A stretch of DNA of 12,851 bases, from contig CAMPHD010000056.1 of NCBI GenBank assembly GCA_946885765.1, positions 1 through 12,851 of the forward strand, read 5' to 3'. This DNA comes from an uncultured Thalassospira sp. (GTDB taxonomy: Bacteria; Pseudomonadota; Alphaproteobacteria; Rhodospirillales_A; Thalassospiraceae). Position 1 is the first letter of the stretch. Each line of letters begins with the position of its first letter. The translations under genes and the position numbers were made by a program. The notes beneath the pieces were generated by a model. That model was not told the origin of the DNA and searched no databases. It saw only the letters and a program-made list of their open reading frames with translations. Of this stretch, positions 1 to 6,041 are shown one piece after another.

Positions 1-1
1 C

Positions 2-478
2 CATTATTCGATGCTGTTTTCCCATGATCAGTCATGGCTGATTGTCGGTCTGATCCTGATCATTGGCGGGTTGGTGCGCCATTTCTTTAACACGCGTAAT
101 GCCGGGGGAGTGGGGCGGGCTATTGCATGGCAGCTGCCTTCGGCTGCGGTGGGCATGGCGATCCTGGCGATGTTTGCATCCTATGATCCCGATGCTGCCA
201 AGCTGGCCGATCAGGAAATCATTACTGCTGATCACGCACTTGCAATCGTTCATACCCGTTGCGCAGCATGTCATTCGGCCAACCCGACCGATGAAGGCTT
301 CGACGAGGCGCCGATGGGCGTAATGTTTGATGACATCGCGCAGGTCAAAGCCAATGCGCAGCGTGTTCTGGCCCAGTCCGTTATTGGCCGCGCCATGCCG
401 CTTGGCAACATGACCGAAATGACGGACGAGGAACGGGTGCAGCTTGGGCAGTGGATCCGTGCCGGGATGCCGGAATAG
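2..478 (+). CDS. puuD: Urate hydroxylase PuuD, C-terminal part (5' end outside window)
   Basis: This is the C-terminal end of the membrane-bound cytochrome c urate hydroxylase, which oxidises urate to 5-hydroxyisourate in purine catabolism and passes electrons to the respiratory chain. The reading frame is open to the left edge (codons for H-Y-S precede the first internal Met at 11), so the gene is truncated by the window, not broken. What is visible is two hydrophobic segments (about residues 9-22 and 43-56 counted from Met11), then a cytochrome c domain with a CAACH heme-binding motif and a distal Met in the RAMPLGNMTEMTDEER stretch, the typical axial ligand region. The stop is TAG at 476-478, followed by a strong terminator. 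The family is normally about 400 residues with an N-terminal multi-span domain, which is missing here only because of the window edge. Its product pathway can lead to urea, matching the urt/ure genes downstream. Confidence 0.88.
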   Translation, partial: HYSMLFSHDQSWLIVGLILIIGGLVRHFFNTRNAGGVGRAIAWQLPSAAVGMAILAMFASYDPDAAKLADQEIITADHALAIVHTRCAACHSANPTDEGFDEAPMGVMFDDIAQVKANAQRVLAQSVIGRAMPLGNMTEMTDEERVQLGQWIRAGMPE

Positions 479-502
479 TCGGTCCACGAACTGCGAAAAA
501 TC

Positions 503-540
503 AAAGGGCAGCCTAGTGTTGCAGGCCGCCCTTTGTCGTT
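503..540. terminator. Bidirectional rho-independent terminator after puuD
   Basis: A 12-bp stem with one mismatch (503-514 pairs with 523-534) encloses an 8-nt loop. It is followed by GTCGTTT on the plus strand. On the minus strand it is followed by a T-run, because AAAAA lies at 496-500. It sits between the convergent ends of puuD and the hydrolase gene, so it probably terminates both. Confidence 0.75.
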
Positions 541-563
541 TGACGTTCAGGGATTTCGGTGGA

Positions 564-1547
564 TCAGAGGTCAGCGCGATAGTTCATCGGCACCCAGTCA
601 AACATCGTGCTGTCTTCGATGATATGCCCAATACCCGGGAAGGCGATATGGCACCCGGCAACCAGATATTTTTCTGATACGGCTTCGGCAAAGGCAGCCT
701 CGCGGGTGGTTATGGCCTGATCTGGATCGACATCAAACGCAATTGCCACGCCGGGTTCGTCAAACTGGATGACATCGCCGTGGGTGATGTCTCCCCAATA
801 AACAAACTTTTCGTCCTTGCTTTCAAACCAAAGGGCACTGTGACCCGGCGTATGACCCGGACGATGCGTTGAATTGATCAGACCCGGAACGGGCGACGCA
901 TCAATCTCGTAGGTCGAAAGTGTGCCGCTTTCGCTATAAATCTTCGTCGATAAGACAGCCTGATCAAAATATTGCTTGGCACTTTCCGGTGCCTTGTCGC
1001 GGTTTTCCTTACTCAGCCAGTATTCCGCATCGAGTTTCGGTACATGCACTGTGGCGTTCGGGAAGACTTTCTTACCGTTCAGGGTCAATCCACCGCTATG
1101 ATCGGTGTGAATGTGGGTAATCACCACATCATCGATCTGATCGGGGTGATAGCCCGACGCGATGATATTGGCCGGCAATTTGCCAAGTTCCGGTCCCAGC
1201 AGGTCGCTGGTCCCGGCATCAAGCAGCACAAGACGATCGCCGAAATTCAGAAGATAGGCATTCACCGATGTTGATGTCGGCGTGTCCTGAAAGGCATTGG
1301 CAAGGGCGGTGCGGGCATGTTCGGGCGTGGTATTCACATACAGATCGGCAAGCGGGAACTGCCCCGTGCCATCCGAAAGTGCGGTAACTTCGACCTCGCC
1401 CACCATCAGCCGGTAGTATCCGGGGGCCTGTGTGCCCACCAGTGGCGCCTTGGCCGCGGCGCGCAATGGAATAAAAACGGTGCTGGCCGTCGCCCCGATG
1501 GCAGCGGCAGCAAGCGAACCTTTAAGCATGTCTCTGCGTGACAGCAT
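564..1547 (-). CDS. Tat-exported MBL-fold metallo-hydrolase, methyl parathion hydrolase-like
   Basis: A predicted periplasmic zinc hydrolase of the metallo-beta-lactamase fold. The N-terminus carries a twin-arginine signal (SRRDMLKGS) followed by an Ala-rich hydrophobic stretch and an AxA cleavage region near residue 34. The metal-binding set is complete: HIHTDH (H145, H147, D149, H150), H232 in RPGHTPGHS, D253 in YWGDITHG and H300 in AGCHIAFPG, numbered from the chosen start. The VNAYLLNFGDRLVLLDAG segment and the overall layout resemble methyl parathion hydrolase and related lactonases. The physiological substrate cannot be told from sequence; an ester, lactone or phosphotriester is possible. 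The ATG at 1547 is chosen because GAGGGAG lies 9 nt upstream. The longer TTG start at 1565 would overlap that ribosome site. It is divergent from a LysR gene, suggesting regulation by it. Length (327 aa) is normal for the family. Confidence 0.88.
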   Translation of the reverse strand: MLSRRDMLKGSLAAAAIGATASTVFIPLRAAAKAPLVGTQAPGYYRLMVGEVEVTALSDGTGQFPLADLYVNTTPEHARTALANAFQDTPTSTSVNAYLLNFGDRLVLLDAGTSDLLGPELGKLPANIIASGYHPDQIDDVVITHIHTDHSGGLTLNGKKVFPNATVHVPKLDAEYWLSKENRDKAPESAKQYFDQAVLSTKIYSESGTLSTYEIDASPVPGLINSTHRPGHTPGHSALWFESKDEKFVYWGDITHGDVIQFDEPGVAIAFDVDPDQAITTREAAFAEAVSEKYLVAGCHIAFPGIGHIIEDSTMFDWVPMNYRADL

Positions 1548-1556
1548 CAGAATATT

Positions 1557-1563
1557 CTCCCTC
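1557..1563 (-). promoter_or_regulatory. Ribosome binding site deciding the hydrolase start
   Basis: GAGGGAG on the minus strand, 9 nt before the ATG at 1547. It overlaps the alternative TTG codon at 1565-1563, which argues against that longer start. Confidence 0.7.
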
Positions 1564-1573
1564 AATCAAATGG

Positions 1574-1588
1574 CCGGTATTCAACCGG
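1574..1588. promoter_or_regulatory. Candidate operator in the divergent hydrolase/LysR intergenic region
   Basis: CCGGT-ATTCA-ACCGG is a perfect 5-bp dyad with a 5-nt centre, lying between the hydrolase start and the candidate LysR promoter. LysR-type regulators commonly bind such short interrupted dyads between divergent genes. Assignment to this regulator is inference from position only. Confidence 0.35.
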
Positions 1589-1592
1589 TGGC

Positions 1593-1620
1593 TTGTAACG
1601 CGATAGAGAAAGGCTATATT
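1593..1620 (+). promoter_or_regulatory. Candidate sigma-70-type promoter for the LysR gene
   Basis: TTGTAA at 1593-1598, a 16-nt spacer, then TATATT at 1615-1620. The -10 differs from TATAAT at one position. Transcription would begin near 1627, giving a short leader before the ATG at 1644. Confidence 0.4.
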
Positions 1621-1643
1621 CCAATCAGTCAGTAATCAAATCG

Positions 1644-2597
1644 ATGCGGATCATGGATAATATTGATCATTTCAATTTAAGGTCCTTTGACCTCAACCTC
1701 ATGATTGCGTTTGACGCAATGATGCAAGAGCTAAGCGTCACAAAATCTGCGGATAAATTGCGGATTGGTCAGTCTGCAATGAGTCACAATTTATCAACGC
1801 TTCGGATGTTGCTGCAGGATGATCTTTTTGTTCGTGTCGGGCAGAAAATGCAGCCAACAGCAAAGGCGCGTGCCCTTGCCGGGCCGGTTCGCGCGGCATT
1901 GACGCAGGCGCAAAGTGCGCTTCAGGCGACAGACAGTTTTGATCCGGACACGGCAGATCGCATATTTCGCATTGGTATCACTGGCGAAATGGAAATGGTC
2001 CTGTTGCCAGCATTGGTGCACCATTTGCAATCAGCCGCACCCGGTGTGCGTCTGGTAAGTCGTTCGATTACGGTTGAGACGGTCGATCTGATGTTGAATG
2101 CAGGTGAAATCGATCTGGCAATCGGATGCAAGGAGTCCCGTCAGATCGGCGAAGTGCTGTTTGAGTCCAGCGTGGCCTGTTGCTTTAACCCCGATATTTG
2201 TAAACTGACGCTGCCATTATCGCGCGCGGCATATCTGGGTGCGCGTCATGCGGTTCTGTCCCAGACGGGAAATGTCGAAGGCTGCGTTGGTGATGCATTG
2301 CGTGCGATTGGCATTGATCTTGATGTGGTTCTGGCCGCACCCGATTTCATGCCGTTGCTTGCCGCTGCCCGGAACGCCCCGATTGTCGCGACTGTACCGC
2401 GCAGGATTGCGGTACAATATGCGCCGTTATTTGGGCTGGTGTTTTGTGAAATGCCCATTCCGTTGAATTTCCCACCGGTAACCATGAACTGGCCGATCTG
2501 GGCGGATAAGGATGTCGGACTGGTCTGGTTACGTCATCAGATCAGATTGGTGATCGGCGACATTTCAACCGATCTGCCTGCCATTGCGGCACAATGA
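1644..2597 (+). CDS. LysR-family transcriptional regulator, NodD-like subgroup
   Basis: A 317-residue DNA-binding regulator. Residues about 16-75 form the winged helix-turn-helix: FDLNLMIAFDAMM, then the recognition region SVTKSADKLRIGQSAMSHNL, then DDLFVRVGQKMQPTAKA. This style (DLNLL..FDAL.. and DDLFVR) is that of the NodD/PcpR-like branch. The rest (about 95-300) is the effector-binding domain. Family members usually activate or repress an adjacent divergent gene in response to a small molecule, so the Tat-exported hydrolase at 564-1547 is the probable target; the effector is unknown. No convincing Shine-Dalgarno sequence precedes the ATG at 1644 or the in-frame ATG at 1653, so the exact start is uncertain by three codons. 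Family homology really begins near residue 13. The gene ends with TGA at 2595-2597, before a GC-rich hairpin. Confidence 0.9.
   Translation: MRIMDNIDHFNLRSFDLNLMIAFDAMMQELSVTKSADKLRIGQSAMSHNLSTLRMLLQDDLFVRVGQKMQPTAKARALAGPVRAALTQAQSALQATDSFDPDTADRIFRIGITGEMEMVLLPALVHHLQSAAPGVRLVSRSITVETVDLMLNAGEIDLAIGCKESRQIGEVLFESSVACCFNPDICKLTLPLSRAAYLGARHAVLSQTGNVEGCVGDALRAIGIDLDVVLAAPDFMPLLAAARNAPIVATVPRRIAVQYAPLFGLVFCEMPIPLNFPPVTMNWPIWADKDVGLVWLRHQIRLVIGDISTDLPAIAAQ
1662..1676. promoter_or_regulatory. LysR-type T-N11-A dyad at the start of the regulator gene
   Basis: ATTGA-TCATT-TCAAT is a perfect 5-bp dyad with T at 1663 and A at 1675, which fits the T-N11-A pattern of LysR boxes. It lies over codons 7 to 11 of the LysR gene, so it could serve autoregulation. 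It is short and AT-rich enough to occur by chance. Confidence 0.3.
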
Positions 2598-2624
2598 TCG
2601 ATCGGGGTTTCTGCATATAAGCAA

Positions 2625-2646
2625 CCCCGCCGGCGAACCGGCGGGG
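2625..2646. terminator. GC-rich hairpin after the LysR gene, possible terminator
   Basis: CCCCGCCGG pairs perfectly with CCGGCGGGG across a CGAA loop. There is no T-run downstream, so intrinsic termination would be weak on this strand. The left arm can also pair upstream as GGGGTT (2604-2609) with AACCCC (2623-2628), giving an alternative fold. Confidence 0.45.
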
Positions 2647-2737
2647 CGGGATGCTTCGGCCTATGGGCATTGTGGTGCAATAACCGCAGAAAGGCGAAAC
2701 TTCCACCTTTCAATTAAGGGCTGAGCGGGCACAGGTC

Positions 2738-2800
2738 AACGTGATTAAAAAATAATCAAATTTTAATTAATGATCGAAAAGTGATCATTGAAATCACGTT
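2738..2800. repeat. Inverted repeat AACGTGATT/AATCACGTT with nested AATGATC/GATCATT
   Basis: A perfect 9-bp inverted repeat (2738-2746 with 2792-2800) encloses 45 bp of AT-rich DNA. Inside it, nearer the right arm, lies a perfect 7-bp inverted repeat with a 7-nt spacer (2769-2775 with 2783-2789), the size of a helix-turn-helix dimer operator. The bound protein is unknown. Confidence 0.5.
2754..2766 (+). promoter_or_regulatory. Weak IHF-like site
   Basis: AATCAA-N4-TAA matches the IHF consensus WATCAA-N4-TTR with one mismatch and lies in AT-rich DNA between the far half-site and the sigma-54 element, where IHF bending often assists sigma-54 promoters. The motif is degenerate, so chance is a real alternative. 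Confidence 0.25.
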
Positions 2801-2853
2801 CAACGCAAATATTTTCCGTTTTCTGCCTGTTAAATAGTTGGATGTTGCGTTGA
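2800..2853. repeat. Inverted repeat TCAACGCAA/TTGCGTTGA
   Basis: A perfect 9-bp inverted repeat (2800-2808 with 2845-2853) separated by 36 bp. Its left arm abuts the right arm of the preceding repeat and shares base 2800 with it, so the two long-spaced repeats are chained end to end directly upstream of the urtA promoter. Confidence 0.45.
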
Positions 2854-2894
2854 GTTACCGCGATTTCTGGCGATGCAGCATATTATTCGGAATC

Positions 2895-2910
2895 TGGCAC
2901 GATTTTAGCA
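2895..2910 (+). promoter_or_regulatory. Sigma-54 (RpoN) promoter of urtA
   Basis: TGGCACG-ATTT-TAGCA matches the -24/-12 consensus TGGCACG-N4-TTGCW with one mismatch. GG (2896-2897) and GC (2908-2909) are exactly 10 nt apart, the required spacing. Transcription would start near 2921, about 32 nt before the urtA ATG. Sigma-54 control fits a nitrogen-scavenging urea importer. Confidence 0.75.
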
Positions 2911-2927
2911 AGCACCACTGCGGTGCA
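2911..2927. promoter_or_regulatory. NtrC-like binding dyad at the urtA start site
   Basis: AGCACCA-CTG-CGGTGCA matches the NtrC consensus TGCACCA-N3-TGGTGCA at 12 of 14 fixed positions. Enhancers normally lie 100 bp or more upstream, but this site straddles the predicted +1, so it could act negatively or serve a second promoter. Confidence 0.5.
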
Positions 2928-2942
2928 ATAAACTCGCAGTGG
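2915..2942 (+). repeat. Inverted repeat CCACTGCG/CGCAGTGG overlapping the urtA ribosome site
   Basis: A perfect 8-bp inverted repeat with a 12-nt loop (2915-2922 with 2935-2942). Its right arm covers the first two bases of the GGAGG ribosome site. It is mutually exclusive with the overlapping GCACC/GGTGC dyad. Because most of the left arm lies upstream of the sigma-54 start near 2921, the RNA hairpin would form only in transcripts begun further upstream. Confidence 0.4.
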
Positions 2943-2952
2943 AGGCAATAGA

Positions 2953-4227
2953 ATGAATAAGAAGCTTCAGGCGCTTATGGGCGCTGGGGCCTTGGCTTGG
3001 TCGGCAATGACCATGTCAAATGCCCAGGCCGCTGATACGATTAAAGTCGGCGTTCTGCACTCTCTCTCTGGGACGATGGCTATTTCGGAAACCACGCTGA
3101 AGGATACTGTCCTGATGCTGGTGGACGATCTGAATAAAAATGGCGGCCTGTTGGGGAAACAGGTTGAGGCAGTTGTTGTCGATCCGGCTTCGGATTGGCC
3201 GCTTTTTGCCGAAAAAGCACGTGAACTGATTGAAAAAGACAAGGTCGATGTCGTGTTCGGCTGCTGGACCTCGGTCTCTCGCAAGTCGGTTCTGCCGGTC
3301 TTTGAAGAACTGAACAGCATGCTGTTCTATCCGGTTCAGTATGAAGGCGAGGAAAGCTCGCGCAACGTGTTCTATACCGGTGCCGCGCCGAACCAGCAGG
3401 CAATCCCGGCTGTTGACTACCTGATGAGCGAGGATGGCGGCGGTGCCGAGCGTATCGTTCTTCTGGGGACGGACTATGTCTATCCGCGTACGACCAACAA
3501 AATCCTGCGTTCCTACCTGAATGGCAAGGGTATCTCCGATGAGGACATCATGGAGAACTACACCCCGTTCGGTCATTCCGATTGGCAGTCGATTGTTGCC
3601 GATGTGAAGGCATTCGCATCCACCGGCAAGAAAACCGCAGTGGTTTCGACCATTAACGGTGATGCCAACGTGCCATTCTACAAGGAACTCGCCAACCAGG
3701 GCATCAAAGCCGAAGACATTCCGGTTGTTGCCTTCTCGGTCGGTGAAGAAGAGCTGGCTGGTATCGATACCGCGCCGCTGGTTGGTCATCTGGCTGCCTG
3801 GAACTACTTCCAGTCGGTTGAAGCCGATGCGAATTCGGCCTTCATCGAAAAATGGCATGCCTTTATCGGTGACGAAAAACGCGTAACCAACGATCCGATG
3901 GAAGCAACCTATATCGGTTTTAACATGTGGAAACAGGCTGTCGAACAGGCTGGCACCACCGATGTTGATGCCGTCCGTCAGGCCATGTATGGCCAGGAAG
4001 TTGCGAACCTGACCGGTGGTACCGCTGTCATGAACACCAACCATCACCTGTCCAAGCCGGTTCTGATCGGCGAAGTACAGGACGATGGCCAGTTTGACAT
4101 CGTTTGGGAAACCGAAGGCACCGTCGTTGGCGATGCATGGTCGGACTTCCTGCCCGAAAGCGCAAAGCTGACCGCCGACTGGACCTATCCGTGGGTCTGC
4201 GGCAACTGTGAAAAACCGATGTATTGA
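2953..4227 (+). CDS. urtA: Urea ABC transporter substrate-binding protein UrtA
   Basis: The periplasmic urea receptor that hands urea to the UrtB/UrtC channel. A Sec signal peptide occupies residues 1-26, with cleavage after AQA. The mature protein begins DTIKVGVLHSLSGTMAISE, typical of type I periplasmic binding proteins of the LivJ/AmiC fold. Hallmarks of UrtA are FGCWTSVSRKSVLPVFEE and LFYPVQYEGEESS in the first lobe, LLGTDYVYPRTTNKI in the second, and the PMEATYIGFNMWKQA region. The 424-aa length is normal. The start is set by GGAGG at 2941-2945, 7 nt before the ATG. It is first in the operon under a sigma-54 element, and a strong terminator directly follows, which should raise its dose over the membrane parts. 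A short-chain amide or another urea analogue as substrate cannot be excluded, but the adjacent urease favours urea. Confidence 0.95.
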   Translation: MNKKLQALMGAGALAWSAMTMSNAQAADTIKVGVLHSLSGTMAISETTLKDTVLMLVDDLNKNGGLLGKQVEAVVVDPASDWPLFAEKARELIEKDKVDVVFGCWTSVSRKSVLPVFEELNSMLFYPVQYEGEESSRNVFYTGAAPNQQAIPAVDYLMSEDGGGAERIVLLGTDYVYPRTTNKILRSYLNGKGISDEDIMENYTPFGHSDWQSIVADVKAFASTGKKTAVVSTINGDANVPFYKELANQGIKAEDIPVVAFSVGEEELAGIDTAPLVGHLAAWNYFQSVEADANSAFIEKWHAFIGDEKRVTNDPMEATYIGFNMWKQAVEQAGTTDVDAVRQAMYGQEVANLTGGTAVMNTNHHLSKPVLIGEVQDDGQFDIVWETEGTVVGDAWSDFLPESAKLTADWTYPWVCGNCEKPMY

Positions 4228-4237
4228 TCGGGATTGG

Positions 4238-4271
4238 ACAGGCTGGCTGTTGATGCAGCCAGCCTGTTTTT
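4238..4271 (+). terminator. Intrinsic terminator between urtA and urtB
   Basis: A perfect 12-bp stem (4238-4249 with 4256-4267) with a 6-nt loop, running into TTTTT at 4267-4271. It starts 10 nt after the urtA stop. As no clear promoter is visible before urtB, partial read-through is the likely way the downstream genes are expressed. Confidence 0.85.
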
Positions 4272-4343
4272 CGTTGTCCTGATGATTGGGCAACCATTCT
4301 TTTTGCGATTTTCTGACATCCGATTTTCAAAGGCTTGGTGACC

Positions 4344-6038
4344 ATGCGTACTGTCATGACCGCTGTCCTGTGCCGTTTCCGTGTCCGCGCGAACAATTCC
4401 CTGCCTGTCCTGTTTGCCCTGGCCGCAATTTTTGCGGTGATGGTGCTGGCATCGCCGCGACCGGCACACGCATTTAGCGACGAAGAACTGCGCAATGTAA
4501 CGGAACAGCTCAACCATAAAAGTTCGACCAAAAAGGTTGAAGCGATCGAGGCCATGGCCGCCGATGGCGATCCCCGCGTCGCGCCGATCCTGAACGCGAT
4601 GCTTGAAGGCAACCTGTTTGTCCGCGCTAGCGACGAACACGTCGTGATTGGCGAGAAAAAGGGCAAGGTCTGGAACCATATCGACGTCGTCAGCGGCGAG
4701 GTTGTGGGGGAAAGCGGTTCCAAGGAGCTCGACAAGATCAAGATCAACAACCGTCTGCGTGGCGCGCTGCGCGATGCGTTGGCCGCCCTTAACCTGTTTA
4801 GTCAGGATATCGGCATCCGTACTGCCGCCGTCGAGCAGGTCATGGACGCCCGCGATCCGTCGATGTTGCCATTGCTGATCCGCGCGATCGAGCGTGAGGA
4901 AGATGCGACGCTTCTGGCGCGGATGGAGCTTGCAAAGGCAACCATGGCGTTGGCAGCCGGTGAAACCACCGAGGAGCGTTTGACGGCCATCGAAGTGCTG
5001 GCCAGCGAAACGACGCCGCAAATCCGCGCGGTACTGTCGCAATTTGTCGCCAGTGCCGAAGCCGAAGGTTATCAGCCCGAAGTCGTTGCTGCGGCCAAGG
5101 ATGCACTTGCCGAGGTCGAGGGTCGGCTTTCGATGTGGCAGACGCTAGGCGATGTGTATCGCGGCATCAGCTTGGGATCCGTGCTGTTGCTCGCCGCGGT
5201 TGGGCTTGCCATCACCTTTGGCGTGATGGGCGTGATCAATATGGCGCACGGCGAAATGATCATGATCGGTGCCTATACCACCTTTGTCGTGCAGCAGATT
5301 TTTTCATCTGTCATTCCGTCGGGTTCGCCATGGTCTTTGGTGATTGCGGTGCCTGTGGCATTCGTTGTTGCCGGTCTGGTCGGCATCGTGATCGAACGCT
5401 GCGTGATCCGGTTCCTGTATGGTCGCCCGCTTGAAACGCTTCTGGCGACTTGGGGTGTCAGCCTTGTCTTGCAGCAGGCGATCCGAAGCCTGTTTGGCGC
5501 AACCAACCAGCAGGTAATGGCACCCGATTTCATGAGCGGCGCGCTTGAACTTTCAAGCGGTTTGGTGCTGACCTACAACCGGCTTTGGATCATCCTGTTC
5601 AGTCTGATTATGGTGGGCGGGATTGCCGTTGTGCTGCGCTATACCGCATTTGGCCTTCAGATGCGTGCCGTGACCCAGAACCGCCGTATGGCCGGATCGG
5701 TCGGCATCCGCACCGGTTATGTCGACGCGCTGACATTCGGGCTTGGCTCCGGCATTGCCGGGATTGCCGGTGTCGCGCTTAGCCAGATTTCAAATGTCAG
5801 TCCGAACCTTGGTCAGACATACATCATCGACAGTTTCATGGTCGTGGTGTTTGGCGGGGTTGGCAACCTTTGGGGCACGGTCCTTGGTGCGTTCAGTCTT
5901 GGTATCGTGAACAAGTTCCTTGAGCCGGTGGCCGGTGCGGTGCTGGCGAAAATCTTTGTTCTGATCGCGCTGATCCTGTTCATCCAGAAACGACCAAAGG
6001 GCCTGTTTGCCCTTAAAGGTCGCGCGGTGGAGGCCTGA
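4344..6038 (+). CDS. urtB: Urea ABC transporter permease UrtB
   Basis: An inner-membrane channel subunit of the urea importer. A hydrophobic signal/anchor segment (about residues 19-44, ending PAHA) is followed by a soluble, helix-rich repeat-like periplasmic region to about residue 265. The LivH-type permease domain then spans to the end, with GVMGVINMAHGEMIMIG, the EAA-like loop region ALTFGLGSGIAGIAGVALS and several further spans. The long N-terminal domain is characteristic of proteobacterial UrtB and explains the 564-aa length compared with about 300 for LivH. The ATG at 4344 is chosen because AAAGG lies 10 nt upstream. In-frame TTG (4335) and GTG (4338) codons are alternatives, but sit too close to that site. 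The gene follows the urtA terminator and is 3 nt from urtC. Confidence 0.93.
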   Translation: MRTVMTAVLCRFRVRANNSLPVLFALAAIFAVMVLASPRPAHAFSDEELRNVTEQLNHKSSTKKVEAIEAMAADGDPRVAPILNAMLEGNLFVRASDEHVVIGEKKGKVWNHIDVVSGEVVGESGSKELDKIKINNRLRGALRDALAALNLFSQDIGIRTAAVEQVMDARDPSMLPLLIRAIEREEDATLLARMELAKATMALAAGETTEERLTAIEVLASETTPQIRAVLSQFVASAEAEGYQPEVVAAAKDALAEVEGRLSMWQTLGDVYRGISLGSVLLLAAVGLAITFGVMGVINMAHGEMIMIGAYTTFVVQQIFSSVIPSGSPWSLVIAVPVAFVVAGLVGIVIERCVIRFLYGRPLETLLATWGVSLVLQQAIRSLFGATNQQVMAPDFMSGALELSSGLVLTYNRLWIILFSLIMVGGIAVVLRYTAFGLQMRAVTQNRRMAGSVGIRTGYVDALTFGLGSGIAGIAGVALSQISNVSPNLGQTYIIDSFMVVVFGGVGNLWGTVLGAFSLGIVNKFLEPVAGAVLAKIFVLIALILFIQKRPKGLFALKGRAVEA

Positions 6039-6041
6039 TAC

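Larger units (their letters stand above)
2674..2931 (+). repeat. Direct repeat GGTGCAATAA, two copies flanking the urtA control region
   Basis: Identical 10-mers lie at 2674-2683 and 2922-2931, each preceded by TGN and each followed within a few bases by CGCAG and then AGGC with small differences. The second copy contains the right arm of the NtrC-like dyad; the first has only that half-site (TGGTGCA at 2673-2679). The copies are 248 bp apart. They may be paired enhancer contacts or an old local duplication. Confidence 0.45.
2598..2952. other. Intergenic regulatory region between the LysR gene and urtA
   Basis: This 355-bp stretch carries no credible coding sequence. In order it holds a GC-rich hairpin (2625-2646), the first copy of GGTGCAATAA (2674-2683), a small hairpin GAAAGG/CCTTTC (2689-2694 with 2706-2711), an AT-rich block with stacked inverted repeats (2738-2853), a sigma-54 element (2895-2910), an NtrC-like dyad (2911-2927) overlapping the second GGTGCAATAA copy, and the urtA ribosome site GGAGG (2941-2945). 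The composition drops to strongly AT-rich between about 2740 and 2840, as is common for bendable DNA between an enhancer and a sigma-54 promoter. Confidence 0.8.

Noticed and set aside
2689..2711. GAAAGG/CCTTTC hairpin as the LysR gene terminator or a small RNA
   Set aside because: The stem is short, no T-run follows, and no promoter or conserved RNA structure is recognisable around it.
3016..4293. Long open frame (425 codons) on the minus strand, antisense to urtA
   Set aside because: It mirrors the codon structure of urtA, its translation has no recognisable domain and is Arg/His/Gln-rich in the way of antisense shadows, and urtA is unmistakable on the plus strand.
4335..4343. TTG (4335) or GTG (4338) as the urtB start
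   Set aside because: The AAAGG site at 4329-4333 is too close to these codons and well spaced for the ATG at 4344.
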